A stretch of DNA of 64,000 nt from Helicobacter fennelliae (GCF_900451005.1 NZ_UGIB01000001.1:1674001-1738000), one strand, 5' to 3'. Numbered from the stretch's first letter, positions 1-9,285 are shown. Program-made: numbers and translations. Notes: a model not told the origin generated them from the sequence alone.

Positions 1-327
1 ACTCTTTCTGGCGTGAAAGCCGGGCATTTGAGCTATCTTGGGGATTGTGAGATCCAAAATGGAAGCAATGTCGGGGCTGGCGTTATCACTTGCAATTATG
101 ATGGCAAACAAAAACACAAAACATTCATTGGTGAAAATGTATTTATAGGAAGCGATACGCAGCTTGTAGCACCTGTGATAGTCCAATCAAATAGCATAAT
201 TGCCGCAGGCTCGACGATCACTTCAGATGTGCCAAGCGGAAGTTTGGCGATTTCTAGGACAAAGCAGCAGAATAAGGCTGGATTTTTTTCTAGGTTTTTT
301 GCCAAAAACACTAAAAATCCTCAATAA
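1..327 (+). CDS. glmU: Bifunctional GlmU, C-terminal part (5' end outside window)
   Basis: These are the last 108 codons of the N-acetylglucosamine-1-phosphate uridyltransferase / glucosamine-1-phosphate acetyltransferase, which makes UDP-GlcNAc for peptidoglycan and LPS. The reading frame is open from base 1, so the gene begins upstream. The visible part is the left-handed beta-helix acetyltransferase domain: [11 protein letters not shown], then the signature [13 protein letters not shown] and [10 protein letters not shown], then hexapeptide turns. It ends in a basic tail ([14 protein letters not shown]). The uridyltransferase half is not visible. The stop is 80 bases before the next chosen start; that gap holds a promoter for the chemoreceptor gene. 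Confidence 0.93.
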   Translation, partial: TLSGVKAGHLSYLGDCEIQNGSNVGAGVITCNYDGKQKHKTFIGENVFIGSDTQLVAPVIVQSNSIIAAGSTITSDVPSGSLAISRTKQQNKAGFFSRFFAKNTKNPQ

Positions 328-364
328 TTTTTTATTTTTAAGGTAACAAAGAATGCTTTTGCAA

Positions 365-370
365 TATAAT
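365..370 (+). promoter_or_regulatory. Predicted -10 box upstream of the chemoreceptor gene
   Basis: TATAAT lies within TTTTGCAATATAATG. It overlaps the ATG at 369, so transcription would begin near 377, downstream of that ATG. This argues for the internal GTG at 408 as the real start. Motif match only. Confidence 0.5.
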
Positions 371-407
371 GATTGTAAATGAGGTTTTAAATAGCGAGGA
401 AATTGTG

Positions 408-2000
408 GTGTTACAGACATTTCGTGCAAAAATGATTTTTACTTTGAGTTTGTTTCTTGTGGTTGGCGTGTGTGGTTTGGTCGTGCTTTTGAAATATAAT
501 TTCACAAATCTTGCGATGACAGAAGCCAAGCAAACATCAGATATGTTGAGTCAATCAATTTTTTATACAATCCGAGAAGGTATGAATACAGGCTCAAGAG
601 AAGCGATTGAAGAAAGTATCACCTCATCAAAAAGCATACCCGGTATAGAAGATATTGTCGTGTATCAATCTGAAAGTGTAAAAGAGCTTTTTGGACTTCA
701 AGATTCTATTGTCCCGACAGAAATAGCACAAGAAGTATTCCAAACCAAACAAGCCAAAATACAAAATCTCGAACAAGATGGTAGCCATTTTGTGATATTG
801 CATAAGCCACTCATCGCTCAAGAAAGCTGTCTGAATTGCCACGCAAACGCGCAAAAAGATGAAGTTTTGGGCGTGATGAAGCTTCACATTTCACTTGATG
901 ATTTGCACCATTCTATCGCTCAAAGTATGTATTGGGTTATTAGTTGCACGATTGTGGCGTACTTTTTGGCGATTTTGGGGTTATGGATATTTTTTGAAAA
1001 AGAGCTTATTCGTCCATTAGCAGTGCTTAAAAATATGGCAAAAGATCTCACAAGCACGAAAGAAGCGGATTTGACAAAGCGCATTTTTATCAAAACCAAA
1101 GATGAAGTCGGAAGCACTTCGCTATTTTTTAATCAATTTGTCGAAAATATCCAAAACACCATAAAAATCACCAAAAATGTATCTCTTGAGAGCGTGGATA
1201 GCATTTCTGGATTGCAGCAGATTTCACTCAAACTCTCTCAAAATTCAAACATTCAAGCCGAGCATATAGATTCTATTGATGTGCTTGCTAAAAATATATT
1301 TTCACAAACAGGATCAGTCAAAGACGAAATCCAAACTACCCTGCAAGATATAGAACACACTCAAAATGTCTTAGATGGATTTGTGCATAAGCTCCAAAAT
1401 GTAGTCGATCAGATCCAAAGCACAAGCCAAAATCAAGAAGAAATTATGGAGCGATCGCATATACTTGCAGAAAATGTCCAGCAGACAAAACAAGTGCTTT
1501 CAGTGATTTCCAAAATCGCCGAACAAACCAATCTTTTAGCCCTTAATGCAGCCATTGAAGCAATGCGGGCGGGCGAGCATGGAAGAGGATTTGCAGTTGT
1601 GGCTGATAATGTCCGCGAGCTTGCGACATCAACACAAAAAGCCATCAATGAAATAGCCACAGCAATGAATATCATGGTGCAAAGCGTGGCTGAAGTCAAT
1701 CAAGACATTAACCGATCAAGCGAAGAAACCAAACAAATCTCCATTCAAACAAGTGAAATGATAGAAGAAGCTAACAAGACAAAATCATTTTTGGCAAACA
1801 CAAAAGAATCTTCACACAGAATCTATGAAAAAAATAATGAGGTCGTCCAAAACACAGCACAGCTTGAAACAAAAATGGAACAAATTACAGCGATTTCTAT
1901 CCAAACCAAAGAATTTGGCACAAAAGTAGAATCTATCGTTAAAAGCGTCTTGCAAAAGACAAAAAGTCTTGATGAAGCGATTTCTAACTTTAAAACTTAA
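408..2000 (+). CDS. Methyl-accepting chemotaxis protein with a periplasmic CxxCH (c-heme type) sensor domain
   Basis: Transmembrane chemoreceptor that should signal to the CheW/CheA proteins encoded just downstream. A membrane helix lies at about residues 10-30, followed by a roughly 130-residue periplasmic domain ending in CLNCH (bases 828-842), a second helix at about 163-187, a HAMP-like linker and the coiled-coil signalling domain. The conserved hairpin tip is near residues 372-405 ([14 protein letters not shown], then [16 protein letters not shown]-like sequence). There is no C-terminal CheR-binding pentapeptide. An ATG at 369 is in frame, but it has no ribosome site and overlaps a promoter; GAGGA at 396-400 is 7 bases from the GTG at 408, which I chose. 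CxxCH is the covalent heme attachment motif of c-type cytochromes, so a redox or gas ligand is plausible (inference). Confidence 0.87.
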   Translation: MLQTFRAKMIFTLSLFLVVGVCGLVVLLKYNFTNLAMTEAKQTSDMLSQSIFYTIREGMNTGSREAIEESITSSKSIPGIEDIVVYQSESVKELFGLQDSIVPTEIAQEVFQTKQAKIQNLEQDGSHFVILHKPLIAQESCLNCHANAQKDEVLGVMKLHISLDDLHHSIAQSMYWVISCTIVAYFLAILGLWIFFEKELIRPLAVLKNMAKDLTSTKEADLTKRIFIKTKDEVGSTSLFFNQFVENIQNTIKITKNVSLESVDSISGLQQISLKLSQNSNIQAEHIDSIDVLAKNIFSQTGSVKDEIQTTLQDIEHTQNVLDGFVHKLQNVVDQIQSTSQNQEEIMERSHILAENVQQTKQVLSVISKIAEQTNLLALNAAIEAMRAGEHGRGFAVVADNVRELATSTQKAINEIATAMNIMVQSVAEVNQDINRSSEETKQISIQTSEMIEEANKTKSFLANTKESSHRIYEKNNEVVQNTAQLETKMEQITAISIQTKEFGTKVESIVKSVLQKTKSLDEAISNFKT

Positions 2001-2011
2001 GCGATAAAGTG

Positions 2012-2818
2012 ATGATGAGCGATATTCCTTCAATCATACCCGGAGCAGTATTTATTGCAGATTCTCACTTTATACCCACACACAAGAGTAACTCATTACA
2101 AGCAAACTTTGATGATTCTCATCATTTCACCCAAACAAAAATATGGCAAGGCGATTTGCTCTCTTTGCTTGCTTATCTTGAGCTAAACCCTCCACCTCAA
2201 GTATTTTTAATGGGCGATATAGCGCATTTATTTATAGGACATATACAAAGTAGCATCAAAAAACACCGACTTTTTATAGAATCTATCAATGCGCTTTCTT
2301 TAAAAACTCAAGTGTTTTATTTTGAAGGCAATCATGATTTTGGCATTGATATGTGCGTATTTCCACGAGTCAAAATATATCCGCGCAGTTTGCAGCCAGC
2401 GCACTTTATGTTTGAATCCTCTAACTTCCTCATCGCACATGGAGACTGCTTTATCAGCAAATCATACGAATGCTATATACATCTTATGAGTGCGTCTTTT
2501 GTGCTAAGTTGCTTTAAGATTCTTGATATACTCACTTGCGGATACCTCTATACATACATAGAGCGCAAAATCAATGCTCGCAGAATCAAAAATATGCCCC
2601 TTTGTGGCGAAAAATTAGAAAAGTTTGCCAAAGAAAGATTTGCCAAATATCAGCAATATGCCACAAATAAAGGTATCTCTTGCTTAAGTGGAGTGATTGA
2701 AGGGCATTTTCATATTGGAGAAATTTACAAAAACTACATATCTCTGCCATCATTTTATTGTTCAAAAAGAGTTTTTATTATAGAATCCAGCAAAAAAAAT
2801 GGAGAAAGAAATGGCTGA
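2012..2818 (+). CDS. Calcineurin-like phosphoesterase, probable UDP-2,3-diacylglucosamine hydrolase (LpxH/LpxJ type)
   Basis: About 268-residue metallophosphoesterase with the ordered metal motifs FIADSHF, MGDIAHLF, FEGNHDFG, IAHGDCF and GHFHIGE. In H. pylori the gene at this position, next to cheV, is a conserved protein of the same fold. Campylobacterota lack classical LpxH and are reported to use a calcineurin-fold enzyme called LpxJ for this lipid A step, so that is my best guess, not a proven assignment. Tandem start codons (GTG 2009, ATG 2012, ATG 2015) have no strong ribosome site. The 3' end overlaps the cheV start by 8 bases, so the two are probably co-translated. Confidence 0.75.
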   Translation: MMSDIPSIIPGAVFIADSHFIPTHKSNSLQANFDDSHHFTQTKIWQGDLLSLLAYLELNPPPQVFLMGDIAHLFIGHIQSSIKKHRLFIESINALSLKTQVFYFEGNHDFGIDMCVFPRVKIYPRSLQPAHFMFESSNFLIAHGDCFISKSYECYIHLMSASFVLSCFKILDILTCGYLYTYIERKINARRIKNMPLCGEKLEKFAKERFAKYQQYATNKGISCLSGVIEGHFHIGEIYKNYISLPSFYCSKRVFIIESSKKNGERNG

Positions 2819-3749
2819 TACTCCCAATCAACAATTAAATATCTATAACGAAATCGCCTTGATTGACTTTAGAATCTTTGAAAAACGAGACAATGAAAGT
2901 TATGAGGGCGTGTATGGGGTAAATGTTGTTAAAGTGCGCGGTATTATGGATTGGTCAGATGAGCTATCAGAAGTGCCAGCAAGTCCGGATTATGTGCTTG
3001 GTTTGCTTGATTTAAGAGGCACGATTATACCTGTTGTTGATCTACCAAAATGGCTCAATATCGAGCCTGATGACAAACAGCACAGACGTAAAATCATCAT
3101 ATCAGAATTCAATAATGTCGAAATTGGTTTTGTTATCCATGAAGTGAAGAGAATTAGACATATTAATTGGAAAAATATTGAAGCTGCGAGATTTAGCTCC
3201 TCAAACATCATAGAAAGGGGAAAAATCACAGGAACAACGCGTATCGAAGACGGAAGGACATTGCTTATTTTGGATTTGGAGAGCATAATTGATGAGCTTG
3301 ATTTCTATAAGCAAAAAGCAGATTCTATCGTCAATATTGTCGAAGGACAGCAAAAATTCAGTGGATTAGCCCTTGTGCTTGAAGATAGTAATGTCGCACG
3401 AAAAAGAATAATCAAAAATCTACACGCTATGGGATTTGAAGTTATCGAGGCGATAAATGGTGAGGAAGGAAAGCAAAAACTTGAAGAGTTGTATGACATA
3501 TATGGCAAAGATCTTCAATCACACCTAAAAATCATCGTCTCTGATATAGAAATGCCAAAAATGGACGGATTCCACTTTGCAAGTGAAGTCAAAAAAGATC
3601 CCAGATTTGCCAAAATTCCTCTATTATTTAACTCTTCTATATGTGATGAAAATAGTATAGAAAAAAGCAAAAAAGTTGGAAGCGATGGCTATATTGTCAA
3701 ATTTGATCCTGATCTTTTCTACAAAGAAATCAAAAAACTTTTAAGTTAG
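2811..3749 (+). CDS. cheV: CheV-type chemotaxis coupling protein (CheW domain + receiver domain)
   Basis: Scaffold that links chemoreceptors to CheA and carries its own phosphorylatable receiver. Residues about 15-165 form a CheW domain (PDYVLGLLDLRGTIIPVVDL is diagnostic). Residues about 190-312 form a REC domain with EDSNVARKR and the phospho-acceptor Asp245 in IVSDIEMPKMDG. The ATG at 2811 is preceded by GGAGA with correct spacing, whereas the ATG at 2799 is not, so 2811 is chosen. By position between the phosphoesterase and cheAY it corresponds to H. pylori CheV3. Helicobacter lacks CheR and CheB, and CheV proteins are thought to help adaptation there. Confidence 0.93.
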   Translation: MADTPNQQLNIYNEIALIDFRIFEKRDNESYEGVYGVNVVKVRGIMDWSDELSEVPASPDYVLGLLDLRGTIIPVVDLPKWLNIEPDDKQHRRKIIISEFNNVEIGFVIHEVKRIRHINWKNIEAARFSSSNIIERGKITGTTRIEDGRTLLILDLESIIDELDFYKQKADSIVNIVEGQQKFSGLALVLEDSNVARKRIIKNLHAMGFEVIEAINGEEGKQKLEELYDIYGKDLQSHLKIIVSDIEMPKMDGFHFASEVKKDPRFAKIPLLFNSSICDENSIEKSKKVGSDGYIVKFDPDLFYKEIKKLLS

Positions 3750-3772
3750 GCTTATTTTTTTTATTTTTTTGG

Positions 3773-3778
3773 TAGAAT
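3773..3778 (+). promoter_or_regulatory. Possible -10 box before cheAY
   Basis: TAGAAT in the short AT-rich gap between cheV and cheAY, 34 bases before the chosen start. One mismatch to TATAAT, preceded by T-rich sequence. It could allow cheAY-cheW to be transcribed apart from the upstream genes. Weak evidence. Confidence 0.3.
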
Positions 3779-3811
3779 AACCCAAAAAAATAACTATCAC
3801 GAGGTATGAGT

Positions 3812-6214
3812 ATGGATGATATGCAAGAAATAATGGAAGATTTTTTAATCGAAGCATTTGAAATGGTAGAACAGCTCGATCAGGATTTGGTTGAACTAGA
3901 AAGCAACCCCGAAGACCTCGATCTTCTCAATCGTATCTTTAGAGTAGCTCACACAATCAAAGGTTCAAGCTCATTTTTGAATTTTGATATTTTGACAAGC
4001 CTCACTCATAATATGGAAGATGTCCTCAACAAAGCACGAAAAGGCGAACTCAAAATAACGCCAGACATTATGGATGTTGTGTTGGTTTCCGTAGATTTGA
4101 TGAAAGCCTTGCTAAAAGTCATTCAAGAATCTGGAACAGACGCAAATAGCGGTATTGACATAACTGATGTGGTGAAAAAACTTCAAGCCATTTCTCAAGG
4201 CACAAATCAAGATACAAATAGTAGCTCTCAAGAATCACCCGCACCTCAAGCTTCAGAATCTAAAGCAGAATCCAAAGCGACAACTCAACCCAAACAAGAA
4301 GAATCACCCGCACCTGCTTCTTCAGACGATAATCCTTTGGCAGATGAGCCAGACAAAGACTACGCACACATGAGTGCCGAGCAAGTCGAAGCAGAGATAG
4401 ATAGACTACTCAAAAAGCGACAAGAAGCTGATAAACAAAAACGAGCCGAAAAGAAAGCAAGCGAACAAGTAGCAGACACTCAAGCTCCAAAACCAGAACA
4501 TCCAGCAAATAACGAAGCTCCAGCCCATGCTTCACCTAGACCAGCAGCCACAAAAGATGAGAGCAAAAATATAGCAACTGCTGTTGAGCAAACCGTGCGC
4601 GTTGATGTGCGAAGGCTTGATCATTTGATGAATCTTATCGGTGAGCTTGTGCTTGGCAAAAACCGACTTATCAGAATCTATAGCGAAGTCGAGGAACGTT
4701 ATGATGGCGAGAAATTTTTAGAAGAGCTCAATCAAGTTGTCTCCTCTGTCTCAAGCGTTACAACAGATTTACAACTTGCTGTGATGAAAACTAGAATGCA
4801 GCCTGTTGGCAAAGTGTTTAATAAATTTCCACGAATGGTTCGGGATCTCTCAAGAGATTTAAAGAAAAATATAGATCTTGTAATTACAGGTGAAGAAACC
4901 GAGCTTGACAAATCTATCGTCGAAGAAATTGGCGATCCGCTTATCCACATTATCCGCAATTCATGCGATCACGGAATAGAAACTCCAGAAGAAAGACAAA
5001 CTTTAGGCAAACCAGAAGTCGGCAGAGTCGATCTAAAAGCTTACAATGAAGGCAATCACATCGTGATAGAAATTACAGATGATGGGCATGGCTTAGATCC
5101 TGACTTCTTGAAGCAAAAAGCGATCGAAAAGGGGCTTATTTCAGAAAAAGAAGCAGATAATATGTCTGATAAAGAGGCTTTGGGGATTATCTTTAAACCC
5201 GGATTCTCTACATCAAAAACCATTACCAATGTATCAGGGCGTGGTGTCGGAATGGATGTCGTCAAAACAAATGTCGAAAAACTCAATGGAATCATCGAGA
5301 TAGATTCTGAAAAGGGCGTTGGCACGACCTTTAAGCTTAAAATTCCATTGACACTAGCCATTATGCAAACACTCCTAGTTGGCACGCAAGAGGAATATTA
5401 TGCGATTCCGCTTTCATCTGTTGTCGAGACGGTGCGTATAGGGCAAGATGAAATCTACACTGTCGATGGCAAATCAGTTTTGCGCCTTCGAGATGAAGTG
5501 CTATCTTTGGTGAGATTGGCAGATATTTTTGGTGTTAGTTCTGTGCTTGAGGCTACAAGCGAGGTTTATGTTGTAATCATCGCTCTAGCGGAGCAAAAGC
5601 TTGGAATTATTGTGGATTATCTTATCGGGCAAGAAGAAGCGGTTATCAAATCGCTTGGGTATTATCTCAAAAATACACGCGGAATCGCTGGAGCGACCGT
5701 TCGAGGAGATGGCAAAATCACGCTTATTGTCGATGTCGCAGCGATGATTGATATGGCAAAAGAGATAAAAGTCAGTATCAATAAAATGATGGAAGAAGCC
5801 CAAAATACAAAAGTCAAAAGTTCGCCAGCTGATTATGTGGTTTTGGCAATCGATGATAGCAATACCGATAGAGCGATCATGAAAAAATGCCTCAAAACAC
5901 TTGGCGTTACAATCCTTGAAGCAAGCAATGGATTGGAAGGATTAGAAATTGTCAAAAACAGCGATAAACCTATTGATGCGGTTTTGGTTGATATTGAAAT
6001 GCCTAAAATGGACGGCTATACCTTTGCTTCTGAAGTGCGAAAATACAATAAATTTAAAAGCCTTCCATTAATCGCAGTAACAAGTAGAACAAGCAAAACA
6101 GATAGAATGCGTGGCGTAGAATCTGGTATGACTGAATATATCACAAAGCCCTACACTCCTGAATATCTCATCAATGTCGTAAAAAGAAATATAAACCTTG
6201 TAACTGGAGAATAA
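3812..6214 (+). CDS. cheA: Chemotaxis histidine kinase CheA fused to a CheY-like receiver (CheAY)
   Basis: Central chemotaxis kinase of 800 residues. The N-terminal HPt domain has the phospho-accepting His47 in VAHTIKGSSSF. A Pro/Ala/Glu-rich linker (about 140-250) follows, then the dimer domain, the ATPase domain (RNSCDHGIE, DDGHGLD, GRGVGMD) and a CheW-like P5 domain. The C-terminal REC domain has Asp727 in VLVDIEMPKMDG. The CheA-CheY fusion is typical of Helicobacter and Campylobacter and may act as a phosphate sink. GAGG at 3801-3804 is 7 bases from the ATG at 3812 but only 1 base from the ATG at 3806, so 3812 is chosen. The stop is one base before the cheW ATG. Confidence 0.96.
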   Translation: MDDMQEIMEDFLIEAFEMVEQLDQDLVELESNPEDLDLLNRIFRVAHTIKGSSSFLNFDILTSLTHNMEDVLNKARKGELKITPDIMDVVLVSVDLMKALLKVIQESGTDANSGIDITDVVKKLQAISQGTNQDTNSSSQESPAPQASESKAESKATTQPKQEESPAPASSDDNPLADEPDKDYAHMSAEQVEAEIDRLLKKRQEADKQKRAEKKASEQVADTQAPKPEHPANNEAPAHASPRPAATKDESKNIATAVEQTVRVDVRRLDHLMNLIGELVLGKNRLIRIYSEVEERYDGEKFLEELNQVVSSVSSVTTDLQLAVMKTRMQPVGKVFNKFPRMVRDLSRDLKKNIDLVITGEETELDKSIVEEIGDPLIHIIRNSCDHGIETPEERQTLGKPEVGRVDLKAYNEGNHIVIEITDDGHGLDPDFLKQKAIEKGLISEKEADNMSDKEALGIIFKPGFSTSKTITNVSGRGVGMDVVKTNVEKLNGIIEIDSEKGVGTTFKLKIPLTLAIMQTLLVGTQEEYYAIPLSSVVETVRIGQDEIYTVDGKSVLRLRDEVLSLVRLADIFGVSSVLEATSEVYVVIIALAEQKLGIIVDYLIGQEEAVIKSLGYYLKNTRGIAGATVRGDGKITLIVDVAAMIDMAKEIKVSINKMMEEAQNTKVKSSPADYVVLAIDDSNTDRAIMKKCLKTLGVTILEASNGLEGLEIVKNSDKPIDAVLVDIEMPKMDGYTFASEVRKYNKFKSLPLIAVTSRTSKTDRMRGVESGMTEYITKPYTPEYLINVVKRNINLVTGE

Positions 6215-6215
6215 T

Positions 6216-6725
6216 ATGAGTGATGATAAAATGAAAAATATCTTTGAGCAACAAAGACAGCAGCTTACTAGTACAAGCAGTGGGCAAGATGACGCAGATG
6301 AAGTGCTTCAAGTTATTGGTTTTGTGGTTGGCAATGAGGAATTCTCGGTGCCAATCCTCAATGTTATTGAGATTGTCAAGCCCATAGAATACACAAGGGT
6401 TCCCGGAACTCCTCCGTATGTGCTTGGGGTTTTTAATCTCCGCGGAAATGTATATCCGCTTATCAATCTTAGGCTTAATTTTGGAATGCAGGCAATCAAA
6501 CAAGATAAAGATACGCGATACCTTGTTATCCGCCAAAATGATGATATTGCTGGATTTGTAATCGATAAGCTCACAGCAGCTATCACACTACCTCAATCTG
6601 TGATCGATCCTGTGCCAGAGACATTAGCTAGCAATCAAGCAGGCTTAATAAGTGGCGTCGGCAAACGAGAAGATCATCTTATCACAATCCTAAAAATAGA
6701 TGCTTTACTTAAAAGAGATTTTTAG
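6216..6725 (+). CDS. cheW: Chemotaxis coupling protein CheW
   Basis: 169-residue adaptor that holds receptors and CheA in arrays. A single CheW domain begins after about 30 polar residues: IGFVVGNEEFSVPILNVIEI, then VPGTPPYVLGVFNLRGNVYP, the most conserved CheW stretch. The ribosome site GGAGA sits 6 bases before the ATG, at the very end of cheAY, so translation is probably coupled. It is the last gene of the chemotaxis block; a repeat-rich gap follows. Confidence 0.96.
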   Translation: MSDDKMKNIFEQQRQQLTSTSSGQDDADEVLQVIGFVVGNEEFSVPILNVIEIVKPIEYTRVPGTPPYVLGVFNLRGNVYPLINLRLNFGMQAIKQDKDTRYLVIRQNDDIAGFVIDKLTAAITLPQSVIDPVPETLASNQAGLISGVGKREDHLITILKIDALLKRDF

Positions 6726-6753
6726 ATTCTAGATTCTAGTTTAAATGGAATCT

Positions 6754-6936
6754 AAATCCTCTCTTTTTTGCTATGCAACTCTAGGGCTTTGCCCGAACGC
6801 TTTGCTTGAGAAGACATATTTCAGGGAGTTTGAAATTTTTAGCCTGCGATGAACGCTATTGTTACATTTTTTGTGTTTTTGCTTGCCTAAAAATTTTACA
6901 CAACCCTGACTAAATCTGCCTAAAAATGGAGGATTT
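6754..6936 (-). repeat. Dispersed inverted-ended element, copy A (183 bp)
   Basis: Begins AAATCCTC and ends GAGGATTT. Internally it carries paired segments TCAGGG/CCCTGA and AAATTTTTAG/CTAAAAATTT, so the single strand could fold into one long multi-stem structure. A near-identical copy is at 42386-42569: by eye 4 substitutions and one 1-base indel. Placed on the minus strand because its flanks match those of the plus-oriented copies in reverse. Confidence 0.88.
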
Positions 6937-7090
6937 CTTTACGCCCCTTTGTGTTTGGCATGGCGTTTTTGTCGTCATTACTTAAGTTTTCATAGAAAGC
7001 GAAGAATCCAGAAAATAAAGTCTGCAAAAGCAAAACCCAGATTCTTCGCTAACGCTTAAGACATGTATGGAAACACAATGGCTCATTAAG

Positions 7091-7212
7091 AAATCCTAGA
7101 TTTTAAGATGAGTTTGCGGGCTGTGCAGTTTTGAGCGAGGAAATAGAACTTGTAGTTCATTGACGAAGCGAAAAACAAATCTCGTAGCTCAAATCGCTTA
7201 AAGCTAGGATTT
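7091..7212 (+). repeat. Dispersed inverted-ended element, copy B (122 bp)
   Basis: Ends are AAATCCTAGATTTTAAG and CTTAAAGCTAGGATTT, inverted complements with one mismatch and one indel. The left flank (ATGGAAACACAATGGCTCAT) resembles the flanks of copies C and E. The interior is only loosely related to the other copies. Confidence 0.65.
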
Positions 7213-7231
7213 AGATTCTATGCAAACACAA

Positions 7232-8251
7232 TCAAAAGCTTAATGCCATACTCAAAAACCACTCTCTCTCCTTTGAGACGACAAATTTTTGTCGCAAAAG
7301 CGTCTCACTCCAACCATCATTTGGACGCACAGCCACAAGAGTGCCACTTGCATTGACAGCCAGCCCATCAAACCTATACCACCGCTCAGATGCAATCTCA
7401 TAAAAAGTATCTTTGAACCCAAAATTAATCCTCAAAAATTTTGTGATATAGGCTTGAACTCCATACCGCAAAAATCCGCCACTTCCCGCCGCAAAAAACG
7501 CATCATTGAGATTCTGCGCTTTTCCTTTGCCGGCGACTAGATTCTGCCATGAGCCTTGAGAAAACCGAGAAAACTCAACTCCTCCGCCCACAAAAACCCC
7601 AATCTTCAAAACCCCCAATCGCCTAAGAAACCAACCATCGCCAAAATTCAAATATTCTCTCAACCAATAATCAATAGGTACATTGACAAATCCATCAACC
7701 CCAATTCCAAAAGTCATCCATTTGCCACTATTTGGGGCGATTGTTTGAGGATCTGGCGTCTCTTGAAAACTGAAAGCCTCCTCTGTAACCGTAGTGCCGG
7801 GCTTGATAATTAAGATTCCATTCACGCCATCAACCCCGCAATTCACACTTCCTGTTTTTTCATTATTGCATCTTGCTTTCGCTCCTGCTAAATTATTAGA
7901 GCTTGTATCTCTTGCGCTTGATGTGAGATTGCCAAGCCCGCCACCAATGACACTTATCTCCCCAAACAGCCTCACCCCGCTAATCCCTAGCTTATCGATA
8001 AAATACTCCCCGCCAATTTCAGCATTAAAACCATTGCCTAGATTCCCTTGATATTCTCCGCGCGTGCTATCGCCGATACAAAGCAGTGAGCCATCAGCTT
8101 GCACGGGGCAAGTTGCGACTTCTTTACTCATACTTTGCTGATTTGAAGTGGCAGTTGCACCACCGCCAACTATCCCCATTTGCACATATGGACGCAGCTC
8201 TCCACCAATACAAAACCCCACAACACAACACGATACAACAACAAATCTCAT
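7232..8251 (-). CDS. Putative outer-membrane beta-barrel protein
   Basis: 339 residues. A hydrophobic N-terminal signal (MRFVVVSCCVVGFCIGG) is followed by PYVQMGIVGGG, typical of the first strand of Helicobacter outer-membrane proteins. Alternating Gly/aromatic strands run throughout, and the last residue is Phe (FLSMALSF), the usual BAM recognition end. Two Cys-flanked loops are visible (TCPVQADGSLLCIG and ARC...NCG), probably disulfide loops on the surface. The ATG overlaps the dusB stop in an ATGA arrangement, so it is co-translated with dusB. The ligand or role is unknown. Confidence 0.75.
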   Translation of the reverse strand: MRFVVVSCCVVGFCIGGELRPYVQMGIVGGGATATSNQQSMSKEVATCPVQADGSLLCIGDSTRGEYQGNLGNGFNAEIGGEYFIDKLGISGVRLFGEISVIGGGLGNLTSSARDTSSNNLAGAKARCNNEKTGSVNCGVDGVNGILIIKPGTTVTEEAFSFQETPDPQTIAPNSGKWMTFGIGVDGFVNVPIDYWLREYLNFGDGWFLRRLGVLKIGVFVGGGVEFSRFSQGSWQNLVAGKGKAQNLNDAFFAAGSGGFLRYGVQAYITKFLRINFGFKDTFYEIASERWYRFDGLAVNASGTLVAVRPNDGWSETLLRQKFVVSKEREWFLSMALSF

Positions 8252-9246
8252 ACGCTTCTCTTATTTAATTCTACGATACAATCAAGATTCCACTTGATTT
8301 CTTCCTCACCGAAAAATTCCTCAATCCGCTTCCTCATCTCAGCAGAATCCACCAAGCTATTGACAATATTTCGAAACTCACTTGCATTTGTATGCCCCTT
8401 AGCATACGCATGGAGATTTTTACGAAACATCACAACTCCCCTTGTGCCATAAAATTCTACCATTTTATCAAAATGCTCGAGCACAAGCTCTTTTTTGATG
8501 ATTGGTGGCAATTCATCAGTATTGTTTTTGATCTGCCAAAAAATCCACGGACTTGATAATGCTGCCCTACCTATCATCACCCCATCAGCCCCTGTGCGCG
8601 CTAATACACACTGCGCTTTTTTGGCAGAATCTATCTCGCCATTTGCAATCAATGGCTTCTGCAAGATATGTTTCATCTGCGCTATGGAATCATAATCAAT
8701 CCGCTCTTTTTTGTATCCATCGCTTCGCGTCCTTCCATGCACGACGACAAAATCAATGGGCGCGTCATTGAGCGCATTTGCTATCTCAAGCGGAATCTTA
8801 CGATCAAAGCCTAACCGCACTTTTACGCTTGTATATGGCTTATTTGTCGTATTTTTGATGATATGGAGCATTTTTACCAAATGTGGCAAATCTTTCAAAA
8901 GCCCGCTTCCATTGCCGTGATTTGCGACTTTTGGAGCCGGACAACCACAATTAAAATCTACAATATCAATGCCATTTTGGGTATTGAGAATCTCAATGGC
9001 TTTTTTAAGAATCTCTGGCTTTGATCCTGCCACTTGCACAGAATATGGATTCTCGTTTTGTGATTTTTCTATCATCTTTAGGGTTTTGGCACTTTGATAG
9101 GCAAGTGCGTGCGAGCTTATCATTTCACTCACGGTTATATCCACGCCAAATTTTTTCACCACACTTCGAAATGGCAAATCCGTATATCCAGCTAATGGCG
9201 CAAGAAACAAAACATTTTTAAAATCTTTTTTTAAATCCAAAGTCAT
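8248..9246 (-). CDS. dusB: tRNA-dihydrouridine synthase (DusB-like)
   Basis: FMN-dependent enzyme that reduces uridines in tRNA D-loops. Family motifs in order: LAPLAGYTDLPFR (FMN site), VDFNCGCPAPKV with the catalytic Cys, VKVRLGF, VVHGRTR, IANGEIDS and TGADGVMIGRAA. The ATG at 9246 has AAGGA 11 bases upstream; a TTG at 9255 is an alternative start. It sits 39 bases after purL and overlaps the outer-membrane protein gene by 4 bases. Confidence 0.92.
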   Translation of the reverse strand: MTLDLKKDFKNVLFLAPLAGYTDLPFRSVVKKFGVDITVSEMISSHALAYQSAKTLKMIEKSQNENPYSVQVAGSKPEILKKAIEILNTQNGIDIVDFNCGCPAPKVANHGNGSGLLKDLPHLVKMLHIIKNTTNKPYTSVKVRLGFDRKIPLEIANALNDAPIDFVVVHGRTRSDGYKKERIDYDSIAQMKHILQKPLIANGEIDSAKKAQCVLARTGADGVMIGRAALSSPWIFWQIKNNTDELPPIIKKELVLEHFDKMVEFYGTRGVVMFRKNLHAYAKGHTNASEFRNIVNSLVDSAEMRKRIEEFFGEEEIKWNLDCIVELNKRSV

Positions 9247-9285
9247 AGAATCCAAAATCCTTTTGTTACTGTTGCTATTAATTTC

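Larger units (their letters stand above)
6726..7231. other. 506 bp convergent intergenic region filled by repeat elements
   Basis: Lies between the 3' ends of cheW and an outer-membrane protein gene. It holds AGATTCT words (6725-6737), the 183 bp element at 6754-6936, a stretch carrying a TTTGTGTTTGGCATGG sequence related to the flanks of other elements (about 6946-6965), short remnants resembling the GAAGAATCC/ATTCTTCG REP-like repeats (about 7000-7050), and a second inverted-ended element at 7091-7212. No gene is visible. Confidence 0.8.

Noticed and set aside
2799-2810. ATG at 2799 as the cheV start
   Set aside because: It lies within the ribosome site (GGAGA) for the ATG at 2811.
7289-8268. 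Several plus-strand frames opposite the outer-membrane protein gene
   Set aside because: Low-complexity shadow frames; the minus strand has signal peptide, barrel features, terminal Phe and coupling with dusB.
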